Under the pieces are notes generated by a model that saw nothing but the letters and a program-made list of their open reading frames with translations, made no database searches and was not told the DNA's origin. A program made the translations under genes and the position numbers. Source: Panopea generosa (Eukaryota > Mollusca > Bivalvia > Adapedonta > Hiatellidae). From it: a DNA stretch of 64,000 nt. Of the stretch, positions 36,137 through 46,985 are shown in pieces; position 1 is the stretch's first letter, and each line of letters opens with the position of its first letter. Location: the NCBI GenBank assembly GCA_029582155.1, contig CM055911.1:28184014-28248013 (forward strand). Direction: 5' to 3'.

Positions 36137-36312
36137 ATGGGTCAAGAGTCGATTGTTGGGTCCAAATGGCGATTGTTGGGTCTGGACCCAACAGTCAAAA
36201 ATTATTTAGTTGTGCAGGGGGTAGACCCAATACTTAGGTGTAAAATGAACATATAATTGTGATCAAGAACTGTTGGGTTGGACCCAGTAATTTAATTTTT
36301 GACCCACTACTG
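36137..36312. repeat. GGGTC/GACCC inverted-motif cluster, left arm
   Basis: GGGTC or GACCC occurs about nine times in 175 bp, including a perfect hairpin GTTGGGTC-TG-GACCCAAC at about 36173-36190. The cluster is kept in the right arm (48555-48745) with a few substitutions. Confidence 0.7.
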
Positions 36313-37924
36313 GGGCGAAATAATATACATACCTTCTTGATAAGACTTTTGCCATGATACGGAAACCAAGTGCACGTTCTATATTTAAAAAAGCCAACAA
36401 AATAGAAATGATAACACTTTATCTATCACAGTCCCTATTATATTCCGAATCAGGTATGTTAAATCCCTATGAAAAGGCTGGTAAAACACATGCCCCACAA
36501 TGCTAGACGCACTCGTGTAAGAGTATATGTAGAATAGAAAACAGGAATGGCGCTCGACTCTGTCAATACAAGATCCAAAATAATGTGAAATCGTTGTATA
36601 TCACCATGTAATATTATAAAGTAATATAGTGAGGGGCTCCAATTATCCAACGAGCTCCTAACAATGTAATGTGACGAACGCAAGTGAAGAGAGCTGGGTG
36701 CAGCATAAAATCTAGATAACACTACAGCAGTGACGTACAGTGTAACTGTTATCAGTTTAAAAGTTTTTACACTCTTTCTTGTATTAATGTTTATGACATT
36801 GCTGATAAACTTTTTTCAGTGATAATACTATCCGTCTGAAATGAAGTTTGGTTCCCTGAGCTACTACAAATTCATCATTGGGCATTAGTCTGGTGTCCTG
36901 CCCTGACAATAAATAGTTGAGACAGATTTATCAGTATTATGTCAGGGTTCACACTCGATAGAGCATTAGGACTCGCAAAAAGTTCAAGCATACACAACCT
37001 ATTGAAAAATTGAGATGAAATAAGGCTTTTTCGACAAACTATGCAATAGAGTCTTGTGTCTCATTATCATCGGTTTGATTCACGATCACAATATTCGAGC
37101 TGTAGGGGTAAACTATGCTAATAAGCCCTGGGCGGAGGTTGGGGGGTTGGAGGGAACATCAGTCATTACTTTCAGTGATCAAGGGATCGAATACCTAATT
37201 TTAGAGATCTATGGAAAATACTTTTTATGGAATTATTGCAAATACTTTGGTGAACTTGGGAATAATGTCCATTTTGTTATGAGATCCTAGGAACAGAGAC
37301 CCCTCTGGGAGGGCCTCTGGGAGGACCTCGCTAATTAAGCTAACAAAATTAAAAGAGCATCTGATTAACAAGGATCGTCATCGTCCACAGCTCTATACAT
37401 TGCAGGAATATGTTAACTACGAAATACTGTTATGGATATAAAACGAAACCTCTTACCGGATGAATTGTCGTCTAAGCACCACGAGTGATGATTTGTTTAT
37501 CTAACGGCAGATCGTAAACAAATGTACACATTTGATAATTTAGAACGCACTTTGGCCTTTTTCTGTTATGTTACTTCTCTGATTAAAGATTAGGATTGGA
37601 AGACTAATTGTCATGTGTTTTATGACGTTGCAATATTGACACATCAGGCTGTGAGCGTTGGGGTGGGACATTATCAAGAGTGACGGAGAGGTACGGGGTT
37701 TTCTCGTGAAAAATGTTCATATCTTCAGTTTTTATAAAAAAATATTGTTGCTATTTTCTTCAATATTTGGTGACTTTTAAATGTTTTATTAATACTGCAC
37801 ATTCGTACACTGGGAGCTCATGAAATGGGAGCCAAGATCTTGTGTGGGATTGTATGGGAAAAGGTGTCCTCTGCTGGAAAGGGTACGGGGCTGCCCCAGT
37901 AAATTGTATTATCTTAAGAACTAA
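36313..37924. other. Left-arm interval without a supported gene
   Basis: An 87-codon minus-strand frame (36722-36459) is open in both arms, but the few differences show no codon bias, so it is not called a gene. Near-identical phrases GTACGGGG(T/C) appear at 37691 and 37886. Confidence 0.45.
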
Positions 37925-38870
37925 CAAGAGCTGTCGGAGGGACAGGTGTTTGACTGTTCGAATGTTCGAATACATGTATTTGTCAAAAAAGTATAAACTT
38001 GATTGAAACTGATGACAAATCCAAGCAAATAAGAGTTATCTAACTTACACAATAGACAAAATTGAGTAGGTCTTATAACTGCAATATCTTGTATGAAGTT
38101 TCAAATGCATGCAGTGACTGATGAGTTAAATTTTGTTTAAGTAAAACGAAGCCCCTAATTTACAATAAAAAAGCTGGCAAGAGTTATCCAACTTGGTTAA
38201 TTTAGTTGAATTTATGATCACAAAGCCATATGTAAAGTTTCAATCAAATGCTTTGAGCGGTTGTAATATGGAAGTGAAAGTACTTGCATGCAAAACTTTA
38301 AGTGAAAGAAGGGTAATAGTTTGCATTACATTCGGGCAAGAGTTTTGTTATTTAGTTATGGTAGTAGTGTTGTTGACTGGGAAATATTGTGTAAAATTTC
38401 AGGCCAATACATGCAGTTGTTACTGAGATATGGACTTGATGATACTTGCACGCAAATTTTTAACCAGATTTTTCTAAGTCCAACAAGGGCAATAATTTGC
38501 ATTATATTCAGGCAAGAGTTATCTAACTTAGCTATTGTAGTAGGGTTGATGTCTGGGAAAACATGTGTAAAGTTTCAATCAAATACATTATGTGGTTGGT
38601 GAGATATTGACTTGATGATAATTGTACGCAAAACTTTAACCAGTATTTCTAAGTTAAACAAGGACAATAATTTGTATTATATTCATGCAAGAGTTATCTA
38701 ACTTAGTTATTGTAGTTGGGTTAATGACAAGGAAGGCTTGTGTAAGGTTCCAAGGCAATACATGCAATGGTTAGTGAGATAGGGTTTTGCATGCAAAACT
38801 TTAACCAAGGAGTAACGCCGACGCCTGGGGGAATAGAATAGCTCTCTTTATTACACGAATAGTCGAACTA
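37925..38870 (+). repeat. Bivalve-type element with ~170-bp units, left-arm copy
   Basis: Starts ACAAGAGCTGTCGGAGGGAC and ends ACGCCGACGCCTGG then ACGAATAGTCGAACTAA. Between them ~170-bp units each restart with GCAAGAGTTATCTAAC-like text (38175, 38336, 38510, 38687) and finish TGCATGCAAAACTTTAACC. Relatives lie at 55.42, 60.08 and 61.1 kb. Confidence 0.8.
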
Positions 38871-39607
38871 AAAACGGCATTCTGTACATGTATATACATT
38901 TGTATATATATATGAATATTGACCACGGTCTGAGTTGATCGACAACTAGAGTGACTATCATCTGCTGAAGAGAAATGCCTGCCGTACAGTTTCCCATCCC
39001 TGGCTGTGAATATGTAACCGACGACCTTGATGCAGCAATTGTCGCTGCACTCATCACCGCTCATAGTGTAACACACGCTTCAGGACCTGTTACTGCTGTT
39101 AAAGTTGAAAAAGTGAAGAGGCCTATCATATCGGCAGCAGGCACAAGTGAGGAATGGGCATACTTCGCGTCACGATGGTCTGAATATGTTGATGCGACCA
39201 AAGTCACTGGCCGTGATAAAGTAGTTCAGCTTCTCGCCTACTTGATTCTCATGCAGTAGAAGCAGCTAGCAGTTCTTATAAAAGGGTACAACAAACAGCA
39301 CTAAAAGACAAAACTGAACCATGTTCGTATTGCGGTAAGAAAGGACATGGCAAAACCTCATTAACTCGTCTCCGCATGAAATAATGCCCAGCATACCGTA
39401 ACAAGTGCAGACATTGCAACCGCGATAATCACTTTGAGAGTGTATGTCGAAGAAAGACAAGCGAAAAGCAACGACACCTACACCCCCCCCCCCCCCCCCC
39501 TCATGGTGTAAACGAATGTGAAGGTGATGTATTTGACATTTTGTGTACCATTTCAAACACTGAACACAATCGCGATAGGAAGAAAATAGCCATCGACCAT
39601 CACCTGT

Positions 39608-40564
39608 ATGACCATGTCTCTGATACTTGGATCAAGAAGAGTTCAAAGTAACAACCATTCATTAATCTTACCATCAGGATCTCGCGCGATGATTATAGAA
39701 CCCTTGGCTTCAATCCAAATCTTCCCTGCCATGGCAGACACAGGGTGCCAAAGTTGCATTGCAGGTATCAAAGTCATACATCGCCTCAGGTTGAACTCCA
39801 CTGCTCTCATTCCTGTCACCATGAAGATGCACGCTGCTAACTGCAAAGGGATCACAATTCTCGGCGCAACCATCCTTCGTATCTCTGACAAATACGAACA
39901 AGGTCGGCATGTTGAAACCAGACAGATGACTTATGTAACCGACAATTCAGACAAGCTCTTCATCAGCAGAGAGGCCTGTATCGATCTTGGCATTATCTCT
40001 GACAGCTTTCCCACTGTAGGTGAGATAAACGAAGTGCAACAAACTGCAATGACAGCAACTTTGCAGAATGACCTTCACAACACTGAAACTATTCGAAGTG
40101 TCAGCAACCTGATGACAATCTGTGAATGCCCTAAACGCCAGCTACCACTCCAACCCCCTAGAAAGCTGCCTTATGAACCAATGGAATCCAATCGCATAAA
40201 ACTGCAGGAATTCCTCATTGACCACTATAGATCTAGCACATTCAACACCTGCAATCATCAACCGTTACCACTGATGAGTGGTCCTCCAGTGCAATTAATG
40301 GTAGATCCCAATGCTGAACCTGTTGCTCACCACACATCTGTACCTGTTCCACTTCACTGGCAGGATGAAGTTAAAGCTGGACTTGACCAGGATGTTCGAC
40401 TTGAACCAGTTCCCATCGGGGAACCCGTCACTTGGTGCCATAGGATGTCATATGTGCTAAGAAAAATGGTAAACCACGCCACAAAGTTGATTTTCAGCCT
40501 CTCAACGGACACGCGACTAGGGAAACTCACCATACACCTTCACCATTTCACCAAGCTAGATTAG
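39608..40564 (+). pseudogene. Gypsy protease and start of pol, left copy
   Basis: Retroviral-type aspartic protease with ADTGC at 39731-39745, followed by the linker towards reverse transcriptase. The frame shifts near 40450; past that point the correct pol sequence is in another frame and this one ends at TAG 40562-40564. The same shift and stop are present in the right copy, so they predate the duplication. Confidence 0.75.
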
Positions 40565-41172
40565 TGCCTCATGGCAAGAAGAAGAAAGTCCTTGATGCCT
40601 GGAATGATTACCACAGTGTGTCCATTCATAGAGATGGTCGCCATCTCACTACATTTATTACATGTACACCATGGGGTAGATATCGTTACAAGACCGCTCC
40701 TCAAGGATACATCGCATCTGGTGACGGCTACACCAGACGGTATGTTGAAATTGTAGCAGATATACCAAACAAAACTAAATGTGTAGATGATGTCCTTCTC
40801 TGGGCTGATTCCCTAGAGGAGAGCCTCTTTCAAGCTGTTCATTGGCTTGACATCTGTGGACAACAAGGTACCACACTGAAGATTGTATTTGGACAAGACT
40901 CTGTCGAATTTGCGGGATTCGAAGTAACATCAAATAGTGTCCGTCCATGCATGAAATACCTTTGTGCTATCCTAGATTTCCCGGCATCCAAGAACCTTAC
41001 AGGTGTGCGGTCCTGGTTTGGCCTTGTGAACCAAGTGTCCTATGCCTTCAGTATGGCCAAAAAGATGCTACCATTCAGGCAATTATTGAAACCTGGAATA
41101 GTTCCATATAGACAGGGGTATACATCACCGTCTCTCCTCAGTTGCTTACCCTCACAGCAACTGTCGGGCTGA
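40564..41172 (+). pseudogene. Gypsy reverse transcriptase, truncated, left copy
   Basis: Contains TPWGRYRYKTAPQGY, CVDDVLLWADS (the usual xxDD catalytic pair) and PFRQLLKPG at the end of the polymerase domain. Three codons before KIVFG present in the right copy are missing. At about 41103 the frame jumps into the integrase region (QGYTSPSLL in a shifted frame), with the junction at a 3-base ATA shared by both breakpoints. Confidence 0.75.
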
Positions 41173-41207
41173 AGTGGGTGTCAAGCCGACAGAAGGTTCT
41201 GGACCCT

Positions 41208-41560
41208 CTCACCCTTTTTCAGTAACACAGACTCCAGTGACACCGAGTGGCTCTAAATTAACAACAGGGTCACCTCTGTCACCTGTCTCTTCGACTGGAC
41301 CGGCAACACCAGTCAATAGTACTCCGTCGACTCGTGTAATACTGGACAGATCATCATCTAGACTTAACAACCATTTTGAGCGCCTCCATTTGACCTTTAA
41401 CTGGGCAGTACTTGACCAGAATCATGGACAACCGCTAACCACACGGCCATCAGTTACAAAGGTCACAGATAATGAACATAACCCCGATCTTACTAACAGC
41501 GCCCCACACCGACGATCCGTGTCACTAGCTCTCCAACCTGGCACTCAGATTATCAGATGA
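41208..41560 (+). pseudogene. Gypsy pol C-terminal tail, left copy only
   Basis: A Ser/Thr/Pro-rich tail (TPVTPSGSKLTTGSPLSPVS) before the 3' untranslated part. The corresponding 0.7 kb (to about 41923) is absent from the right arm. Confidence 0.55.
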
Positions 41561-41832
41561 ACTAACAATATTTATGACATTGTGTCTTTCTGAAACTGTT
41601 TCACATAACTTAAGAGACATCAGTTTGTGTTAACTTTATTATTTCACAAGAATTATGATATGAACTAACGAAATTCAGGACAGTGTGTTAAACTTCCACT
41701 TTTGCACATAAACTAAAGAACATTAGTTTGTGAATATTTGATTATTCTTGTTTCATTCAATTTTTGTTGTTGATTATCATGTTTAATTTCAGTATTAGCC
41801 ACCTAAACTTAAAAGTATTATAGCTTCCAGAT

Positions 41833-41985
41833 ACTTAGAGGGAGATAGAAGGTTATGAATTCCTATGTACATGTGTTAATTGAACTAATCATATTCTGTT
41901 ACATTCCAGATAACCGTGGTCATTGTTTTACATAAAGGCTTGTAAAAGACATATTGACAGTGTTCTTATTTATGACCACGGTCAT
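41833..41985 (+). repeat. Polypurine tract and 3' LTR of the left Gypsy copy
   Basis: The purine run AGAGGGAGATAGAAGG precedes TTATGAATTCCTATGTACAT, which matches the 5' LTR of the right copy at 46175-46050. The LTR is short (about 130 bp) and ends near GACCACGGTCAT, in the palindrome axis. Confidence 0.65.
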
Positions 41986-42000
41986 CTGAATGCATTTTCC
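41973..42000. other. 28-bp spacer at the axis of the inverted repeat
   Basis: Non-palindromic DNA between TTATTTA (ends 41972) and TAAATAA (starts 42001). It begins with most of the small dyad ATGACC-AC-GGTCAT (41972-41985), itself part of the LTR end, and goes on CTGAATGCATTTTCC. Confidence 0.85.
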
Positions 42001-42027
42001 TAAATAAAAACACTGTCGTTTTGTCTT

Positions 42028-42644
42028 TTACAAGTCTTTATGTATAACAATGACTACGGGTCCAGAACTTTCTGTCGGCTTGTCGGGTTCAGTACCTGTT
42101 GAGACAGGTTCGAGTTGTCTATGCAATATGTAGTTCTCGATGGTCCGTGTCTGTTGTGGTGTCTTGACAGGTATGTATTTTCTAAGAAATTTTCTGTTGC
42201 GTAGTGTCACTCTCTCAGATCCATCCATTTTCACTACATACTGGTCAAATTGGCGGACCTCAATGATGATGCCAGTTTTGTCCCATTTGAGCGGGTGAGG
42301 CCAAATTTGGTTTTGAACGCTAACATGGTCACCGGTAGCGAGTGGCAAGAGTCTTTTGGTATGTTCTGACCAACGTTCAGCTTCTTTCAAGTAACGGTTT
42401 CGTAGTGCCTCTTCTCTAGCAGCCATGGTTTCTCGCCAGGTATGATGGGGTTTATATCTACCTGTTGGGATCGGGATAAAGCCCCGTATCGGATGGCTAA
42501 AACGCACATTGCAGTGAAAAACTTTATATCTCTGTCGGGGGTATTTCTGTATTGGAGCATAGCACGTTGGAATGCATCAGTGTCAAGATCGCCATTGGGA
42601 CCAGTAGTGTCAGCAATGAGACGCTTGACAGTCTTGACACCCAC
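42028..42644 (-). pseudogene. Gypsy integrase C-terminal region, right copy
   Basis: Two overlapping frames join here: NTPDRDIKF then, after a shift, ...RPIRGFIPIPxxx-type text, LATGDHVSVQNQ and KWDKTGIIIEVRQFDQYVVK, a chromatin-binding-type C-terminal barrel common in Gypsy integrases. Ends near the axis. Absent from the left arm. Confidence 0.7.
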
Positions 42645-42716
42645 TTCAGCCCGACAGTTGCTGTGAGGGTAAGCAACTGAGGAGAGACGATGATGTATAC
42701 CTCTGTCTATAAGGAA

Positions 42717-44117
42717 CTATCGTGTAGTTGTTGCTGTAAATTCAGGCCCACCATCAGAGGCTAGTTCATCAGGTATGTCAAAGGTGACAAATGTACGTCG
42801 TAGGCAAGTTATGAGTCCAGCTGCACCATCAGATGATCGTTTAACGATTGGCCAGTTAGAGTATCGGTCGACGGCACATTGTAATGGATAGTCTGGTGAT
42901 ATCAGTGGATAGGGTGGCGCACTTGGGTTAGAGGGGGCGATGCGATTGCAGTAGTTACATCCGGTTATGTATGATGTAATGGAAGGAGTAATTCCGGGCC
43001 AAAATACTGAAGCCTCAGCTCTCGAGATCATAGAGGTGACACCTTGGTGAGCAGAATGTAAAGCAGTTAATATGTCATGTCGAAGGGAGGGAGGTATTAC
43101 TATACGATCCTTGTACAGTATGACACCATCGACGGTATGGATGTGTTCCCGAAATTGGAAATAGTCCCGCAATGGTACAGGGAACTCATGACGGGAGTCT
43201 GGTGTACAAGACTCGATAAGATCAAGTAGTTGGTTCATGATGTCATCACTTGCTGTGGCGATACGGACTCTTTCTATTGTCACTGATTTCATTGAGAGCG
43301 AGTCAAGTGAAGATGTAGCTCTTGCAATAACACACTCCTCTATAGTATTAGTATCTGTTTTTTTCGAATGTAGCAGTGTTGCCGGAATCGAAACATATTG
43401 ATTGATAGCTGCTATGCCATCTGTAAGTGTAAGTTTCTCAGTGTTACCAGTTGGGTGACGAGAGACACAGTCAGCGGCTCGGTGTTTGATGCCTGGCACG
43501 TGAATCATACGGAATCGGTACCTGAGGGTCTTCTCCTTTAAGTTCTTGTGGCGAGAGTTAGAGATGTCTTCCAGAGACCTGTCACCAAGTATTTTCAATA
43601 GAGGTTTGTGGTCAACGGCGAAGATGAGATTCTCGCATCCCAAAACGAAATATCTTGCTTTGTCCAGAGCGTCAGAAACTGCCAGGGATTCACCTTCAAC
43701 TAGCGGGTAATGGGATTCAGCAGAATGAGTGAACCTACTGTCCACGAGTGTGATCTTCCATCCTGTACAGCAGCAAAATGGTTCCTGTTCTGGACACTTG
43801 CAGTGTTTTTGAAATAGCCAAAAACCGATGCCAGTCTTTGACCAGTCAGTAGCAAGACATGTTGGTTTACTGCGGTCAAATATGTTTACACCTTCTTCAA
43901 TTTCACTTATGATTGCAGCTTTGTATGCTTCAAAAGCATTGTTGAGGTCGTCGTCCCAAACAAATGATATTCCAGGTTTCAATAATTGCCTGAATGGTAG
44001 CATCTTTTTGACCATATTAAAGGCATAGGACACTTGGTTCACAAGGCCAAACCAGGACCGCACACCTGTAAGGTTCTTGGATGCCGGGAAATCTAGGATA
44101 GCACAAAGGTATTTCAT
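42717..44117 (-). pseudogene. Gypsy RNase H and integrase, right copy
   Basis: A 466-codon open frame. It starts in the RT connection (PFRQLLKPG), then RNase H with ATDWSKTGIGFWL, ESLAVSDAL and the VDHKPLLKIL block. The integrase zinc finger follows (H-x2-H in LHSAHQG and CNYCNRIA), then the core with DRYSNWPIV and ASDGGPEF. The segment between the finger and DRYSNW is too short (PLQCAVDRYSNW): about 15 codons that normally carry the first catalytic aspartate are missing. Stops at a TAG 42717-42719. The left arm has lost this whole part. Confidence 0.85.
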
Positions 44118-44473
44118 GCATGGACGGACACTATTCCAAATACAATCTTTTCAGGGTTCAGTGTGGTACCTTGTTGTCCACAGATGTCAAGCCAATGAAC
44201 AGCTTGAAAGAGGCTCTCCTCTAGGGAATCAGCCCAGAGAAGGACATCATCTACACATTTAGTTTTGTTTGGTATATCTGCTACAAGTTCAACATACCGT
44301 CTGGTGTAGCCGTCACCAGATGCGATGTATCCTTGTGGAGCGGTCTTGTAACGATATCTACCCCATGGTGTACATGTAATAAATGTAGTGAGATGGCGAC
44401 CATCTCTATGAATGGACACACTGTGGTAATCATTCCAGGCATCAAGGACTTTCTTCTTCTTGCCATGAGGCAC
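44114..44473 (-). pseudogene. Gypsy reverse transcriptase core, right copy
   Basis: Same CVDDVLLWADS motif. A ~38-bp deletion just after KIVFG (near 44135), absent from the left copy, shifts the frame and ends the ORF. Confidence 0.75.
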
Positions 44474-45306
44474 TAATCTAGTTTGGTGAAATGGTGAAGG
44501 TGTATGGTGAGTTTCCCTAATCGCGTGTGCGTTGAGAGGCTGAAAATCAACTTTGTGGCGTGGTTTACCATTTTTCTTAGCACATATGACATCCTATGGC
44601 ACCAAGTGACGGGTTCCCCGATGGGAACTGGTTCAAGTCGAACATCCTGGTCAAGTCCAGCTTTAACTTCATCCTGCCAGTGAAGTGGAACAGGTACAGA
44701 TGTGTGGTGAGCAACAGGTTCAGCATTGGGATCTACCATTAATCGCATTGGAGGACCACTCATCAATGGTAACGGTTGATGATTGCAGGTGTTGAACGTG
44801 CTAGATCTATAGTGGTCAATGAGGAATTCCTGCAGTTTTATGCGATTGGATTCCATTGGTTCATAAGGCAGCTTTCTAGGGGGTTGGAGTGGTAGCTGGC
44901 GTTTAGGGCATTCACAGATTGTCATCAGGTTGCTGACACTTCGAATAGTTTCAGTGTTGTGAAGGTCATTCTGCAAAGTTGCTGTCATTGCAGTTTGTTG
45001 CACTTCGTTTATCTCACCTACAGTGGGAAAGCTGTCAGAGATAATGCCAAGATCGATACAGGCCTCTCTGCTGATGAAGAGCTTGTCTGAATTGTCGGTT
45101 ACATAAGTCATCTGTCTGGTTTCAACATGCCGACCTTGTTCGTCTTTGCCAGGGATACGAAGGATGGTTGCGCCGAGAATTGTGATCCATTTGCAGTTAG
45201 CAGCGTGCATCTTCATGGTGACAGGAATGAGAGCAGTGGAGTTCAACCCGAGGCGATGTATGACTTTGATACCTGCAATGCAACTTTGGCAGCCTGTGTC
45301 TGCCAT
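44473..45306 (-). pseudogene. Gypsy protease and start of pol, right copy
   Basis: Starts here at MADTGC because the frame further upstream is broken. It differs from the left copy at about nine residues and ends at the same shared frameshift and TAG. Confidence 0.75.
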
Positions 45307-45543
45307 GGCAGGGAAGATTTGGTTTCAGAGGTAAGATTGAAGCGAAGGGTTCTATAATCATCAGGTGAGATCCTGATGGTAAGATTAATTAATGGTTGTG
45401 ACCTTGAACTCTTCTTGATCCAAGTATCAGAGAGATGGTCATACAGGGATGGTCGATGGCTATTTTCTTCCTATCGCGATTGTGTTCAGTGTTTGAAATG
45501 GTACACAAAATGTCAAATACATCACCATCACATTCGTTCACAC

Positions 45544-45578
45544 CATGAGGGGAGGGGTGGGGGGGGGGGGGGGGGGTG
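45544..45578 (+). repeat. Poly-G tract in gag, right copy
   Basis: A G-rich run (GGGGAGGGGTGG then about 18 G) corresponding to the poly-C tract at 39482-39500 in the left copy; in both it shifts the frame after the zinc knuckles. Confidence 0.85.
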
Positions 45579-46214
45579 TAGGTGTCGTTGCTTTTTTAGC
45601 TTGTCTTTCTTCGACATACACTCTCAAAGTGATTATCGCGGTTGCAATGTCTGCACTTGTTACCGTATGCTGGGCATTCTTTCATGCGGAGACGAGCTAA
45701 TGAGGTTTTGCCATGTCCTTTCTTACCGCAATACGAACATGGTTCAGTTTTGTCTTTTAGTGCTGTTTGTTGTACCCTTTTATAAGAACTGCTAGCTGCT
45801 TCTACTGCATGAGAATCAAGTAGGCGAGAAGCGGAACTTTTCCTGCTTCTTTAGCTTCAATGAACTGAGAAACCTCCTCCAATGTCATGTCCTGTTTCTT
45901 ATCGCCGAGGAGGTCAAGCTGGATATCTAGATCGGCAACATCCCTTGCAAGTACATCTCTAACAATTATTTCTGTGTAATTGAAATCAGTGTCACAATTG
46001 GGGCACTTTGTTATAAATTTGCAGACGCCAGCTGTTCCATGTGGTCATGAATAAGAACAATGTCTATTTGCCTTTTACAAGTCTTTATGTATAACAATGA
46101 CCACGGTCATCTGGAATGTAACAGCATATGATTAAATCAATTAACACATGTACATAGGAATGTCATAACCTTCTTATATCCATATATATATACAAATGTA
46201 TATACATGTACAGA

Positions 46215-46985
46215 ATGCCGTTTTTAGTTCGGCTATTCGTGGAAAAAAAGAGAGCTATTCTATTCCCCCAGGCGTCAGCGTCGGCGTCACTCCTTTGTTA
46301 AAGTTTTGCATGCAAGACCCTATCTCACTAACCATTGCATGTATTGCCTTGAAACCTTACAAAGCCTTCCTTGTCATTAACCCAACTACAATAACTAAGT
46401 TAGATAAAAATTTGGTAAAAATTTGCGTGCAAGTATCATCAAGTCCATATCTCAGTAACAACTGCATGTATTGGCCTGAAATTTTACACAATATTTCCCA
46501 GTCAACAACCCTACTACCATAACTAAATAACAAAACTCTTGCCCGAATGTAATGCAAACTATTGCCCTTCTTTCACTTAAAGTTTTGCATGCAAGTACTT
46601 TCACTTCCATATTACAACCGCTCAATGCATTTGATTGAAACTTTACATATGGCTTTGTGATCATAAATTCAACTAAATTAACTAAGTTGGATAACTCTTG
46701 CCAGCTTTTTTGTTGTAAATTAGGGACTTCGTTTTACTTAAAAAAAATTTAATTCATCAGTCACTGCATGCATTTGAAACTTCATACAAGATATTGCAGT
46801 TATAAGACCTACTCAATTTTGTCTATTTTGTAAGTTAGATAACTCTTATTTGCTTGGATTTGTCATCAGTCTCAATCAAGTTTATACTTTATGACAAATA
46901 CATGTATTCGAACATTCGAACAGTCAAGCACGCTGTCCCTCCGACAGCTCTTGTTAGTTCTTAAGATAATACAATTTACTGGGGC
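46215..46985 (-). repeat. Bivalve-type element with ~170-bp units, right-arm copy
   Basis: Mirror of 37925-38870 but about 0.2 kb shorter: text equivalent to left 38478-38693 is missing, a deletion of slightly more than one repeat unit. Confidence 0.8.

Larger units (their letters stand above)
31240..41972 (+). repeat. Left arm of a ~22.5-kb inverted repeat
   Basis: The sequence from 31240 to 41972 returns as reverse complement from 53748 down to 42001. Outer landmarks are GTGTGGGT and GGGCAAAAAGTGGTAAAAAG (31260) against CTTTTTACCACTTTTTGCCC (ending 53729); inner landmarks are ACAGTGTTCTTATTTA ending at 41972 against TAAATAAAAACACTGT from 42001. Hand-compared stretches differ by roughly 1-3 percent apart from indels. 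Larger differences: the left arm lacks ~1.25 kb and ~0.55 kb of pol and part of gag; the right arm lacks ~0.7 kb before the LTR, the gag start and ~0.2 kb of the 38.5-kb repeat. Confidence 0.95.
38915..41972 (+). mobile_element. Ty3/Gypsy-type LTR retrotransposon remnant, left-arm copy
   Basis: Order gag, zinc knuckles, protease, reverse transcriptase, C-terminal tail, 3' LTR on the plus strand. Gag begins near 38975 (MPAVQFPIPGCEY) and breaks into the tail of gag at about 39232 by deletion. Two CCHC knuckles (CSYCGKKGHG at 39322; CRHCNRDNHFESVC about 39406-39447) are separated by a stop at 39382-39384 that the right copy does not have. The protease DTG motif (MADTGC) is at 39731. The RT motif CVDD lies near 40780. 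RNase H and most integrase are deleted (junction near 41103). No 5' LTR remains. Non-functional. Confidence 0.85.
42001..46175 (-). mobile_element. Ty3/Gypsy-type LTR retrotransposon remnant, right-arm copy
   Basis: On the minus strand: 5' LTR about 46175-46050, rear part of gag (from about 46030), zinc knuckles 45745-45612, protease (45306 onward), reverse transcriptase, RNase H, integrase and a short piece of 3' LTR at the axis. The gag start is deleted directly after the LTR (GACCAC then gag text). The element is short-LTR and has the protease-RT-RNase H-integrase order of Ty3/Gypsy. It is broken by shared and private lesions. Confidence 0.85.

Noticed and set aside
36459-36722. 87-codon frame open in both palindrome arms (mirror 48158-48421)
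   Set aside because: The arms are nearly identical DNA, so shared openness is expected; of about six differences at least three change residues, giving no sign of protein constraint.
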